From: Gluconobacter thailandicus F149-1 = NBRC 100600
GTDB lineage: Bacteria; Pseudomonadota; Alphaproteobacteria; Acetobacterales; Acetobacteraceae
Assembly (NCBI RefSeq): GCF_000964465.1
Contig: NZ_BANH01000005.1
Coordinates: 62,001-126,000 of the forward strand
DNA length: 64,000 nt
Reading direction: 5' to 3'
Position numbers and translations under genes: made by a program. This document shows positions 54,699 through 63,785 of this stretch, piece by piece; positions within the stretch are counted from its first letter, which is position 1, and each line of letters opens with the position of its first letter. The notes beneath the pieces were generated by a model. The model had not been told where the DNA came from. It ran no database searches and saw nothing but the letters and a program-made list of their open reading frames with translations.

Positions 54699-57451
54699 TT
54701 CTCCTATCCCCATTGCTCCTTCTGGGGCTTCTGGCCCTGCCTGCCCTGTGGTGGCTGGTCCGTGCAACGCCGCCTGCCCCGCAGGAAAAGTCCTTTCCGT
54801 CCTTGCTCTTACTGAAGCGACTGACAGCCCGGCGCGAAGATGCCGCGCGCTCACCGTTGTGGCTGCTGATCCTGCGTATCGCAGCTGTTGCTCTCGTTAT
54901 TTTCGGACTCTCCAGGCCGGTCCTCGTTCCACACACGAATGACACGACAAATGGGCCGCTTCTGATCGTTCTCGACGACGGCTGGACGTCTATCCCACAC
55001 TGGAATGAGCGTGTCGCCGCGGCATTGTCTCTGGGACAGACTGCCCTTCGCAATGGCAATCCTGTTACGGTCGTTCATGCCGCCCGGTCTTCCGACGGCG
55101 CGATGCCTGAGCCATTCACAACGCAGGATGGGCACGCCCTGTCAGAACATCTGGAACATCTGCACGCACGCCCCTGGCCGGTTGATCGCTCCGGGCTTGC
55201 AGGCGTACTTCAGCGGATTGACCTCTCCGAAAAGCATGTCGTTGTTCTCTCTGACGGCCTCTCATCACCCGACGACGCAACCCTTCAGACAGCATTAGGG
55301 AAATCGCGCTCCAGACAGGATATGCGCTGGAACCCCTGCGATATCCTGCGTCTGGCAGCAGGCCCCGGTCCGGACGGCGCACTTCACGCAAAAGTTGAAG
55401 CGCTGAACTGTCCTTCCCGAGCCGTCACGATTCGAGCAGTGGCAGCCAATGGCGGCACGCTTGCCGCCTTTCCAGCACAGATTGGTGAAGACAAAATCCT
55501 CACGCTTCCGGCCCTGCTTCGGAACCAACTCGATCACTTCACGCTGGAAGGCATGGCAGGACCAGCCACCACCGTTCTGCTCGGCGACGCCGGTCATCGC
55601 CGTCCGGTTGGCCTGTTGCAGACACCGGGCGATACAACGCCTCTCATCGGCTCGGCATTTTTCCTGAACCATGCCCTCGACACACTGTCAGAGCGTCGCA
55701 ACGGCGATGCGAATGCACTGCTCGGGTCGTCTCTTTCCGTTCTGGTCGCAACGGATGGCGCACTTTCTGGAGATCAAACCCGCAAGCGTGTTCTGGAATG
55801 GGTACGACACGGCGGAATGCTCATCCGCTTTGCTGGTCCCGGCCTTGCCGCAGAACAATCTCCACAGCAGGACGACGCCTCAGCAGAAACGCAGGATGCG
55901 CTTCTGCCTGTAGCCCTGATGAACGGAATGCGCCAGTTGGGAGGCCCCATGTCCTGGGGCAAACCACAGACACTGGAGCCCTTTCCTGTCTCTTCGCCCT
56001 TTGCTGATCTGAGCATTCCTCCTGATGTGACGGTCTCCCGGCAGGTTCTCGCAAAGCCCGAGACCGGCCTTCAGGATCATGTCTGGGCAGCGTTGGCAGA
56101 CGGAACCCCTCTGGTCACCGCCCGGACGGAAGGAAATGGAGAGATCGTCCTGTTCCACGTCACGGCGTCTCCCGACTGGTCCAACCTGCCCATTTCCGGA
56201 CTGTTCCCACAGATGCTGGAACGGCTGATCGAACGTTCTGCCGGTGTGGCCGGAAGCGGACCAACAGATCTTGCTCCATGGCGCATGCTCGACAGCGATG
56301 GAGGCCTCGTCATGCCTCCCCAGGCAGCACGCTCCATTCGAGCTGCTGATCTTTCCAAGACGAACGTTAGCGTGACACATCCTGCAGGCCTTTACGGCCC
56401 AGCGCACGGCACTCGCGCACTCAATGTTTCCGATCACGCTCCCCCTCTGAAGGAAGAACCACTGCTTGGCACCCGTATCACTCCGGATGGCGCACACCCG
56501 GATCGCCCGATCGGACCGTGGCTTCTCGCAGCCGGACTTCTGGTGCTGCTGGTAGATTTTGTCCTGTCACTCCGACGCCGTGGACTACTTGGCCCAGTAG
56601 CCGCATTGCTTGTTCTGATCGCTATGCCGCAGGCACAGGCTCAACCAGCCACCAGCCACCCTCCAGCACTTCCGGCCTCTGCTCCACAAGCGGCACTTGA
56701 GACACGCCTCGCCTATGTTCTGACCGGCCACGATGAGGTGGATGAAGCCTCAAAGGAAGGTCTTCAAGGTCTGTCCGATTATACCAGTGCGCGCAGTTCG
56801 GCAGCTCTGGGCCACCCCGATGGCGTTACACCCGGCAAGGACGATCTTGCGTTCTATCCACTGCTCTACTGGCCCATTACCGCGGATGCACAACCAGATG
56901 CCGATCGGACCAAGGCTCTGAATGCCTTCATGGATCACGGCGGCATCCTGCTGATCGATCAGCAGGGCGCAGGCACAGACATGGATGCCGGGTCAGGGGG
57001 CGCTGTCCGGGCAGCACTAAAGCGCGTCACTGACGGCCTGATCATTCCTCCCCTTGCCAGACTGACGGACAAACACGTTCTGGGACACACCTTCTATCTT
57101 CTCCACAGCGGTTTTCCCGGCCGGATCAATGGCCAGCCCGTTTATGTCGCCCGCAACGGCGACGAGGCGAATGATGACGTCAGTCCGGTCATTATCGGCA
57201 ATGGAGACTGGGCGCATGCCTGGGCGGTCGATGCCTCCGGCAATCATCCTTATTCAGTCCTGCCCGGCGGAGATGACCAGCGCACACAGGCCTATCGCTT
57301 CGGGGTCAACATGGTGCTTTACGCCCTGACCGGAAACTACAAGAGCGATCAGGCGCATTACCCTGAAATGCTGCGCCGGCTGGGGCAGGACAATCCAGAC
57401 GGTCAGACCAATACTGGCAGCACAGACGAAGACGAGGAGGACGCACCATGA
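54695..57451 (+). CDS. DUF4159 domain membrane protein with BatA-like N-terminus
   Basis: A 918-residue protein. The N-terminus has two membrane helices (about residues 1-25 and 55-80) with the BatA N-terminal pattern, a VWA-like domain with L-I-V-L-D-D-G-W follows, and a helix at about 605-630 is followed by a second helix and signal-like A-Q-A-Q-P segment near 650. The last part (about 680-900) is DUF4159, with D-D-L-A-F-Y-P-L-L-Y-W-P. It reads like two proteins joined in one chain. Overlaps on both sides show operon coupling. Confidence 0.9.
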   Translation: MILLSPLLLLGLLALPALWWLVRATPPAPQEKSFPSLLLLKRLTARREDAARSPLWLLILRIAAVALVIFGLSRPVLVPHTNDTTNGPLLIVLDDGWTSIPHWNERVAAALSLGQTALRNGNPVTVVHAARSSDGAMPEPFTTQDGHALSEHLEHLHARPWPVDRSGLAGVLQRIDLSEKHVVVLSDGLSSPDDATLQTALGKSRSRQDMRWNPCDILRLAAGPGPDGALHAKVEALNCPSRAVTIRAVAANGGTLAAFPAQIGEDKILTLPALLRNQLDHFTLEGMAGPATTVLLGDAGHRRPVGLLQTPGDTTPLIGSAFFLNHALDTLSERRNGDANALLGSSLSVLVATDGALSGDQTRKRVLEWVRHGGMLIRFAGPGLAAEQSPQQDDASAETQDALLPVALMNGMRQLGGPMSWGKPQTLEPFPVSSPFADLSIPPDVTVSRQVLAKPETGLQDHVWAALADGTPLVTARTEGNGEIVLFHVTASPDWSNLPISGLFPQMLERLIERSAGVAGSGPTDLAPWRMLDSDGGLVMPPQAARSIRAADLSKTNVSVTHPAGLYGPAHGTRALNVSDHAPPLKEEPLLGTRITPDGAHPDRPIGPWLLAAGLLVLLVDFVLSLRRRGLLGPVAALLVLIAMPQAQAQPATSHPPALPASAPQAALETRLAYVLTGHDEVDEASKEGLQGLSDYTSARSSAALGHPDGVTPGKDDLAFYPLLYWPITADAQPDADRTKALNAFMDHGGILLIDQQGAGTDMDAGSGGAVRAALKRVTDGLIIPPLARLTDKHVLGHTFYLLHSGFPGRINGQPVYVARNGDEANDDVSPVIIGNGDWAHAWAVDASGNHPYSVLPGGDDQRTQAYRFGVNMVLYALTGNYKSDQAHYPEMLRRLGQDNPDGQTNTGSTDEDEEDAP

Positions 57452-59496
57452 CGTTCGATCTCGCCCCTCTCCTACCACTCTGGCTGCTCATCACGATCGC
57501 TGTCGTCATTACAGCAGGCGCAGTGTACGGCTTCATTCGCGGCGCGCGCGGGATGATCTGGCGCGCCCTCGCTGTTCTGGTGCTTCTGGGCTGGATGGCT
57601 GGACCACGGTCACTTCATCCGGTTTTCAAACCAGTTCCACAGGATGCCCTTCTGATCGTGGACCGCTCTCCGTCCATGCAGGTTGGTCAAAGAACTGCAC
57701 TGGCTGATCAGACAGCCAGCCAGATCATGCAGGATGCGGCCCATCTCCCTGGCCTGACCCTGCACCGGGTCGATGTTCCGGGAGGCAACGGTCACGGAAC
57801 ACGCCTGTTCGATGCGATGGACCATGCCGACCTGCCGCAGGGTCGCTTTGCTGGCGCCATTGTCGTCACAGACGGCATGGACCATGACGTTCCCACGCAT
57901 TTACCTGCGCGTTTCCACGGTCCGAATGAGCAGACGCTCCCGATGCATCTCCTTGTAACGGCCAAGGGAGAAGAAACAGACCGCAGGCTGCGCATCCTCA
58001 GCACGCCGCCCTATGCCATCGTAGGACAGAACGCGACCATTCGCCTTCAGATAGACGATCTCGGATCGCCCGGCGCAAAAGCGGCAACGCTGACTGTACG
58101 CGCGGGTGATGCCCCACCCGCAACACGTACGATCCAGACCGGCCAGCCGCAGGACATTACCGTCCCGGTTCAGCACCCCGGGGAAACACTGGTTGGCCTG
58201 TCCGTTTCCCCCCTTCCCGGTGAAGCTTCAACACTCAACAACTCTGACGTCATCCGTATCCGTGGCGTTCGGGACAGGCTTCGCGTCCTGCTGGTTTCGG
58301 GCGTTCCCAATCAGAGTGAACGTGTCTGGCGTCGCCTGCTGAAGGCAGATCCTTCTGTTGATCTGGTCCACTTCACCATCCTGCGTTCTCCCAACACGGA
58401 TGATGGCACACCGCTTTCCGACCTCGCGCTGATTCCGTTCCCGATCCGGGAGCTGTTTCAGGAGAAGATCCGCAGCTTTGATCTCATCATTCTGGATGGA
58501 TTCCGGAACAGCAACATCCTGCCCGAAGAATACCTCACCAACATTGCGGATTACGTGCGCCGGGGTGGCGGACTGCTTGTCACGGCCGGACCAGAATTCG
58601 TGCAGGACGGCTCCCTGCAGGACACGACACTGGCACAGGTTTTCCCGGCTCATGTACCAACAGACGGGATCGTCACCCAGCCCTTCCGGCCTGGCCTGAC
58701 TGATCTCGGCAAAGCGCATCCTGTCACTGCGGGTCTTGGAAACAGCAGCGACTGGGGCCCTTGGTACCGCTCGGCCAAAGTCGATCAGTCCCATGGGCAA
58801 AACCTGATGAGCGGCCCTGACGGCTCCCCACTTCTTCTGCTAGATCGTGTGGAACAAGGCCGTGTCGCCATGCTCCTGTCTGACCAGCTGTGGCTCTGGT
58901 CTCGCGACGAAGGCGGTGGTGGGCCACAGGCTGAACTGCTTCGCCGCCTGTCCCACTGGCTGATGAAAGAGCCAGACCTTGAGGAGAACCGCCTCACGGC
59001 GCGCATCGAAAACGGACAGCTCCTTGTAGAACGTCACGCCCTTGGCCAGGCAACCATCACGCCTCAGGCCATGGTGACATTCCCTGACGGCCGGACCCAC
59101 CCGCTCTCCATGATAGGAGGAAAAGGCCTTTGGACTGGCACCCTTCCCGTCAGTGGAAGCGGAATCTGGACTATCCGGCAGGACGGCCTAGTCGCCTTCG
59201 CAAGTCCCGTATCTCAGGATGCTCTGGAACGGCAGGATCTCCGCGCCACAGCGACAATCATGGGAGCCACCGCCAACGCCTCTGGGGGCAGCCAGAACTG
59301 GGCTGGGCTTTCAATCCCGCATCTTCGACAGGTTCAGGCTGGACAGGAACTTTCGGGGTCCGGCTGGATTGGCCTTCCTGTCAGCGAGGCTGCTGTCGCC
59401 GGAGAAACACGGACACAGGACCTTATCCCCGGCTGGCTGGCCCTTGTGATGGCCCTGACATTCCTGGGGCTCGGCTGGTGGCGGGAAGGACGCTGA
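57448..59496 (+). CDS. Large membrane protein with VWA-like and glutamine amidotransferase-like domains
   Basis: A 682-residue protein: two membrane helices at the N-terminus (about residues 12-30 and 36-52), a VWA-type region with D-R-S-P-S-M (near residue 70), a beta-sandwich, a glutamine-amidotransferase-like domain (about 270-480; I-I-L-D-G-F and Y-V-R-R-G-G-G-L-L-V-T-A-G) and a last helix at about 660-678. No catalytic cysteine stands out in that domain. Function unknown; it completes the MoxR/DUF58/DUF4159 set. Confidence 0.88.
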   Translation: MTFDLAPLLPLWLLITIAVVITAGAVYGFIRGARGMIWRALAVLVLLGWMAGPRSLHPVFKPVPQDALLIVDRSPSMQVGQRTALADQTASQIMQDAAHLPGLTLHRVDVPGGNGHGTRLFDAMDHADLPQGRFAGAIVVTDGMDHDVPTHLPARFHGPNEQTLPMHLLVTAKGEETDRRLRILSTPPYAIVGQNATIRLQIDDLGSPGAKAATLTVRAGDAPPATRTIQTGQPQDITVPVQHPGETLVGLSVSPLPGEASTLNNSDVIRIRGVRDRLRVLLVSGVPNQSERVWRRLLKADPSVDLVHFTILRSPNTDDGTPLSDLALIPFPIRELFQEKIRSFDLIILDGFRNSNILPEEYLTNIADYVRRGGGLLVTAGPEFVQDGSLQDTTLAQVFPAHVPTDGIVTQPFRPGLTDLGKAHPVTAGLGNSSDWGPWYRSAKVDQSHGQNLMSGPDGSPLLLLDRVEQGRVAMLLSDQLWLWSRDEGGGGPQAELLRRLSHWLMKEPDLEENRLTARIENGQLLVERHALGQATITPQAMVTFPDGRTHPLSMIGGKGLWTGTLPVSGSGIWTIRQDGLVAFASPVSQDALERQDLRATATIMGATANASGGSQNWAGLSIPHLRQVQAGQELSGSGWIGLPVSEAAVAGETRTQDLIPGWLALVMALTFLGLGWWREGR

Positions 59497-60185
59497 TGTT
59501 GCGACATGTGACAAGTTGGGGACGACGATTCTGGAGACTCGCACAGGAGCTCAGATCGCAGTATATTGACCCTATGCGACTGCCTCTGACCCTTCCCCGT
59601 CTTCTGCTGATTGCCGCACTGGCAGCCACACCGACAATTTTCGTGCCCTGGCACTCTGCCCATGCGCAGGATGCCGATGATGCAGAGGCCGAACAGGAAG
59701 CTGAGGAATCTGCCAAAAAAGCTGAAGCCCGCAAGGCCGCCAAACGTGCGGCCCCTCCTTCAGCCCTGCCCGGCGCAGACGCTTCTGACGATGACGCCGG
59801 ACATGCCCGTACAGATACGAACCCCACGACGGCTCTCTTTGATGCCATCAACCGCGGCTCGCTGAACGCAGCCAAGGAAGCTTTGAATCGCGGCGCGGAC
59901 ATGAATGCGCACAACATTCTCGATCAAACACCCCTCGACATGGCAATCGATCTGAACCGCAACGACATCATGTTCCTGCTGCTCTCAATGCGTACCTACA
60001 ATCCGGACGGTCGCCTTGAAACAAGCGTTCAGGATAGTGGCGTCCAGATGAAGGGCGGCAGCGGCCACCTGACAATCGGCGGAAGCGCGTCCACCACGAG
60101 CCGCAAAAATGTTGCCCCCCGTTTCGATGAGAAGGGCACCAGCACTGATCCGGCTTCCGGTTTCCTTGGCTTCGCCGGGCGCTAA
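59496..60185 (+). CDS. Exported ankyrin-repeat protein
   Basis: A protein of about 229 residues from ATG 59496 (TGATG overlap with the previous gene, GGAAGG site) or 203 from ATG 59574. From the second start it has a clear signal peptide (hydrophobic core, A-H-A-Q). Then come an acidic/alanine/lysine-rich helix, about two ankyrin repeats (T-A-L-F-D-A-I-N-R-G, then T-P-L-D-M-A-I-D), and a glycine- and serine-rich tail. Probably periplasmic and part of the operon above. A strong terminator follows. Confidence 0.85.
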   Translation: MLRHVTSWGRRFWRLAQELRSQYIDPMRLPLTLPRLLLIAALAATPTIFVPWHSAHAQDADDAEAEQEAEESAKKAEARKAAKRAAPPSALPGADASDDDAGHARTDTNPTTALFDAINRGSLNAAKEALNRGADMNAHNILDQTPLDMAIDLNRNDIMFLLLSMRTYNPDGRLETSVQDSGVQMKGGSGHLTIGGSASTTSRKNVAPRFDEKGTSTDPASGFLGFAGR

Positions 60186-60206
60186 ACACTTCCCCTTCAG
60201 AGACAG

Positions 60207-60246
60207 AAAAAAGCCGAAAGGAGAAAACTCCTTTTCGGCTTTTTTT
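60207..60246 (+). terminator. Rho-independent terminator at the end of the moxR operon
   Basis: AAAAAAGCCGAAA and TTTTCGGCTTTTTTT frame GGAG/CTCC with a 4-base AAAA loop, followed by seven T. The A run on the left makes it likely to stop the convergent hydrolase transcript too. Confidence 0.92.
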
Positions 60247-60267
60247 ATTCATCCGACCGATACGCCA

Positions 60268-61230
60268 TCAGTTCCGAAGAAACGGAATGACCTGACGCTC
60301 AATATCTTCGGGGCACTCTTCCGGGGCAAAGTGCCCACAGTCTTTCAAGATACCCGCACTCAGATGGCGCACCACTGGAGCCAGCATTTCCCGTGGGAAA
60401 TCTGCAACCCCATGATCGCCACCCAACACCAGAACTGGCATCATCAGTCTGTGTTGAGTCCGGCTTTGGTTTTCGGAGATCGTCTGCGGAAAGGCGCGAT
60501 AATACGCCATTTGCGCGCTGATACTGTCCGTCGTGCGATAGGTCTCGGCATAGACATCCAGAGCGATCCGCTCAGGATGCACAGCCCAGTGCTTGAAAAG
60601 ATAAGCCATGAACGGCCGCTCACGGTCTTTGATCAGCATTTCAGGTAAATCAGGCTGCTGGTTGAACATAAACTGCCAGAAAAATGCACTTTGAGCCTGC
60701 GGCATGAAAACTTCCGGCTCTTTCTTCAGCAGGCCTGGAATAATCGCTTCAACCAGTACCAGATGAGACACACTCCTGGGATGATCGGCGGCCATCGCAT
60801 ACCCGATCCACATCCCGATATCATGCCCCATAACGGTATAGGGTCCGGGGCTGATCTGCTGCATCAGGCCATCAAGTTCTGTCCCGACAGTGCCCGTATC
60901 GTAGCCATCCCATGGACGATCTGAAGACCCCATCCCGGGCGGATCAACGGCAATCACCCGATGCCCGTTCTGTGCCAGAACCGGCATGATTGTACGCCAT
61001 GCGTACCAGGTCTGTAGCCACCCCGGAATGAGAAGCACCGGCGCCCCTTCCCCACCTTCAACATAATGAAGTTTGAGACCATTGACCGTCCTCACCTCTT
61101 CATGAAAGCCCGCAGGCAAAGACTGAGCATACCCTGTCTTTCCAAAGACACTTGCAGAAATCATCACAAGTGCCACGCCATAACGTTGCAAGTTCCTCCT
61201 CAGAGAGAGGGGAAAAAGCCATCCATGCAT
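60268..61230 (-). CDS. Exported alpha/beta hydrolase, epoxide-hydrolase-like
   Basis: A 320-residue protein with a signal peptide (about residues 1-36, ending Y-A-Q). The alpha/beta-hydrolase core has the oxyanion motif (I-P-G-W), D-P-P-G-M-G-S-S-D and a nucleophile elbow G-H-D-I-G, so the nucleophile is aspartate, as in epoxide hydrolases and haloalkane dehalogenases. The catalytic histidine is in C-G-H-F-A-P-E-E. The ATG at 61230 is chosen because the signal peptide begins there. It is divergent from a TetR regulator 86 bases away, which probably controls it. Confidence 0.88.
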   Translation of the reverse strand: MHGWLFPLSLRRNLQRYGVALVMISASVFGKTGYAQSLPAGFHEEVRTVNGLKLHYVEGGEGAPVLLIPGWLQTWYAWRTIMPVLAQNGHRVIAVDPPGMGSSDRPWDGYDTGTVGTELDGLMQQISPGPYTVMGHDIGMWIGYAMAADHPRSVSHLVLVEAIIPGLLKKEPEVFMPQAQSAFFWQFMFNQQPDLPEMLIKDRERPFMAYLFKHWAVHPERIALDVYAETYRTTDSISAQMAYYRAFPQTISENQSRTQHRLMMPVLVLGGDHGVADFPREMLAPVVRHLSAGILKDCGHFAPEECPEDIERQVIPFLRN

Positions 61231-61252
61231 CACGCCTATCCTATTATTTGTT

Positions 61253-61318
61253 GATAGACAAAGAATTAGAAGCTTGATGTGGGAGGTCAAGCTCAATATT
61301 TACCAATCGACAAAGAAT
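61253..61318. promoter_or_regulatory. Operator region between the hydrolase and tetR genes
   Basis: A 23-bp palindrome with perfect 7-base arms, AGCTTGA (61271-61277) and TCAAGCT (61287-61293), lies in the middle of the divergent intergenic region. A second repeat, GACAAAGAAT, occurs at 61257-61266 and at 61309-61318, the latter running into the tetR start. Both are likely TetR binding sites. Confidence 0.5.
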
Positions 61319-61937
61319 GGTGAGCGCGATGGCTGGCAGACCCCGAGAATTCGACCGTATGAATGCCTTGAAAAAGGCCAGAGATCTTTTTTGGAGACAG
61401 GGATTTGAAAGCACCAGCATGTCAGAGCTGGTGACTATGCTGGGCCTGGCATCAGCCAGAATCTATGCAGCTTTCGGATCAAAGGAAGACCTCTTCCGGG
61501 AGGCTATCCTGGATTACGAAGCCCATGAAGGCTCTTTTGCCACGCATGCCCTAGAAGAAGAACGCTCTATTTTCGCTGCCATGGAACGCATATTGCAGCA
61601 GGCTATCACACTCTATACGCAGCCTGACGGACCCAAAGGATGTATGGTTGTTGCATCTGCAACCAATTGCTCGGCCGCAAACAGCTCCATATCCGAATGG
61701 CTTACCCAACATCGTAAGGCTCGGACAGCCTCATTGATCGAGCGGCTCAGGCGCGCTCAGCAAGAAGGAGAACTTGGTGCAGACTGTGATCCAGAGGCAC
61801 TTGGAGATTTCTTTGCAACATTCCTGCATGGCCTGTCTGTACAGGCCCGCGACGGCATCTCCACCCAACGATTGCAGGATGCCGCGCAATCCGCCTTGCA
61901 GCTTTTGAAGCAGCAAATGGCATCTGGAAAAAATTAG
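61317..61937 (+). CDS. TetR-family transcriptional regulator
   Basis: A 206-residue regulator. The N-terminal helix-turn-helix (about residues 10-55; [18 protein letters not shown], then [10 protein letters not shown]) is clear, and the C-terminal ligand domain is typical of the AcrR/TetR_C group with a C-M-V-V-A-S-A pocket region. An ATG at 61329 (M-A-G-R-P-R-E-F-D) is equally likely. Its last 4 bases overlap the convergent ccrM stop. It probably represses the divergent hydrolase. Confidence 0.9.
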   Translation: MVSAMAGRPREFDRMNALKKARDLFWRQGFESTSMSELVTMLGLASARIYAAFGSKEDLFREAILDYEAHEGSFATHALEEERSIFAAMERILQQAITLYTQPDGPKGCMVVASATNCSAANSSISEWLTQHRKARTASLIERLRRAQQEGELGADCDPEALGDFFATFLHGLSVQARDGISTQRLQDAAQSALQLLKQQMASGKN

Positions 61938-63019
61938 CCTACGTTTCGGAGAGCTACGCTTTCCTGACGCAGGATATCAATCGGCACCATCTGCCCATCA
62001 CGCTCGAAGAACCAGAACGTCCATCCATTGCAAGACGGCGCATTCGTCAACATTGCACCCAGCTTGTGAATGGATCCACGCTGATTGCCAGACACGAGTG
62101 TTCCGTCAGGCGTAACTGTCGCCTTCAGGCGTTTCTGACGATCATAAAGAGCAGTCCCGGCTGGCAGAACACCTGTTTCAACGAAACTGCCAAACGGAAT
62201 ACGTGGCATTTCACGCTTGGCAGGCGTCACAGCAATCTGCTCGGACGTCAGGCGCTCTTCCCGCGCCACGCGTTCCTGTGCAGCTTTTACATAATCCGGA
62301 TGACGCTCGATGCCGACATAATGACGCCCCAGACGCTTCGCAACGGCTGGCGTTGTGCCACTTCCGCAGAACGGATCGAGCACGACATCTTCCACATTCG
62401 TGGACGCCACCAGTACACGATGGAGCAGGCTTTCCGGCTTCTGGGTCGGATGCAGCTTCAGGCCGTGCTCATTCTTCAGGCGCTCATTGCCTGTGCAAAG
62501 CGGGAGATACCAGTCAGACCGCATCTGAAGATCATCGTTCAGGGCCTTCATGGCCTGATAGTTAAAGCGATACCGGCTCTGCGGGCTTTTTGCCGCCCAG
62601 ATCATGGTCTCATGAGCATTCGTAAACCGACGCCCACGGAAGTTCGGCATCGGGTTAGACTTGCGCCAGATAATGTCGTTCAGGATCCAGAAGCCAAGAT
62701 CCTGAAGGATCGCGCCCAGACGGAACACATTGTGATAGGAGCCGATCACCCAGATCGTGCCGTCCTTGTCCAGAATGCGATGCGCTTCGGACAGCCATTC
62801 CCGCGTAAATTTGTCGTATGCGGAATAGTCGTCAAACTTGTCCCAGGCATCGTCAACGCCATCGACAACCGTCTCATCCGGACGACGGAGCTCGCCACGA
62901 AGCTGAAGATTATATGGCGGATCGGCGAAGATGCAGTCCACGCTGCCATCCGGCAGGGTCTTCATCGTTTCCACACATTCGCCACGCAGGATCTGGTCCA
63001 CGGGAAGTTCGCCGGTCAT
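61934..63019 (-). CDS. ccrM: Cell-cycle DNA adenine methyltransferase CcrM (GANTC)
   Basis: A 361-residue beta-class N6-adenine methyltransferase. The catalytic motif D-P-P-Y-N-L is near residue 33 and the SAM motif D-P-F-C-G-S-G-T-T near 218; the T-x-K-P (H-P-T-Q-K-P-E) segment and the C-terminal domain of about 90 residues ending in N-G-W-x-F-W are typical of CcrM/HinfI-type orthologues. It methylates GANTC in alphaproteobacteria and controls cell-cycle genes. It overlaps rnhB by ATGA, the same pairing as in Caulobacter. Confidence 0.95.
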   Translation of the reverse strand: MTGELPVDQILRGECVETMKTLPDGSVDCIFADPPYNLQLRGELRRPDETVVDGVDDAWDKFDDYSAYDKFTREWLSEAHRILDKDGTIWVIGSYHNVFRLGAILQDLGFWILNDIIWRKSNPMPNFRGRRFTNAHETMIWAAKSPQSRYRFNYQAMKALNDDLQMRSDWYLPLCTGNERLKNEHGLKLHPTQKPESLLHRVLVASTNVEDVVLDPFCGSGTTPAVAKRLGRHYVGIERHPDYVKAAQERVAREERLTSEQIAVTPAKREMPRIPFGSFVETGVLPAGTALYDRQKRLKATVTPDGTLVSGNQRGSIHKLGAMLTNAPSCNGWTFWFFERDGQMVPIDILRQESVALRNVG

Positions 63020-63639
63020 GCTGCGTGCGCCTTTGCTTCAATCATGTTTCGGATCGGCGCAAATCCGCGCCTGTGATGGGGTGTAACGCCCCGAATTTTC
63101 AGACCGCTCATATGAACGGCGGTGCCATAGCCGGCATTACGCTCCCACCCATAGGCATTATGCCGTACGGCAAGACGGGCCATCAGGCGGTCACGTGTAA
63201 TTTTTGCGATAATGGATGCTGCCGCGATGGAGAGGCTGATGCCATCTCCGCCGATCACCATCTGAATGGGACACGGCAGCTTCGGAGCATGCTTGCCATC
63301 GACCAAAGCCAGATCAGGCATACGGCCAAGGCGGTTCAGGGCCCGGCGCATCGCAAGATGGCAGGCCTGGGCAATATTGATTTTTTCGATTTCGGTCACC
63401 GATGCAGCACCGATACCCGTCAGAATATCCGGCGCCTGCATCAGCAGGTCATAGGCAACCATGCGCCGCTTCGCCGTCAGTTTCTTGGAATCATCCAGCA
63501 AAGCCGAAAGCTTCTTATCAGGCTCAGACGTAAATGCGACGGCGGCGGCAACTACAGGCCCAGCCAGAGGACCACGCCCTACTTCGTCGATCCCGACGAC
63601 CAGCCCTCCATGGGCGGCTTCAAGGGCGTAATCTGGCAT
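63016..63639 (-). CDS. rnhB: Ribonuclease HII
   Basis: RNase HII cuts RNA in RNA-DNA hybrids and single ribonucleotides in DNA. The 207-residue protein has the metal-binding G-I-D-E-V-G-R-G (Asp18, Glu19), then K-L-S (S-K-K-L-T), D-G-x-x near 113, and [17 protein letters not shown]. First gene of the rnhB-ccrM pair. Confidence 0.96.
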   Translation of the reverse strand: MPDYALEAAHGGLVVGIDEVGRGPLAGPVVAAAVAFTSEPDKKLSALLDDSKKLTAKRRMVAYDLLMQAPDILTGIGAASVTEIEKINIAQACHLAMRRALNRLGRMPDLALVDGKHAPKLPCPIQMVIGGDGISLSIAAASIIAKITRDRLMARLAVRHNAYGWERNAGYGTAVHMSGLKIRGVTPHHRRGFAPIRNMIEAKAHAA

Positions 63640-63683
63640 TCCTGAACTTCTCCCCGACCGATCCGGTCAATAAACTGACTACC

Positions 63684-63773
63684 GAATCGGTTTTGAATCA
63701 TGGCGACTCGAAAGGGAAGCCCAAAAATGGGTTATTTTTCAGAATAAGCTGTCAAGTGTGTTCCGAAAGACTC
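63684..63773. promoter_or_regulatory. Cluster of four GANTC methylation sites upstream of rnhB-ccrM
   Basis: GANTC occurs at 63684-63688, 63695-63699, 63705-63709 and 63769-63773, the first three within 26 bases. A TTGACA box on the minus strand is at 63750-63755. In Caulobacter, GANTC sites in the ccrM leader adjust its expression; here the sites precede the operon's first gene. About one site per 256 bases would be expected by chance. Confidence 0.6.
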
Positions 63774-63785
63774 TTTCTGCCTTCT

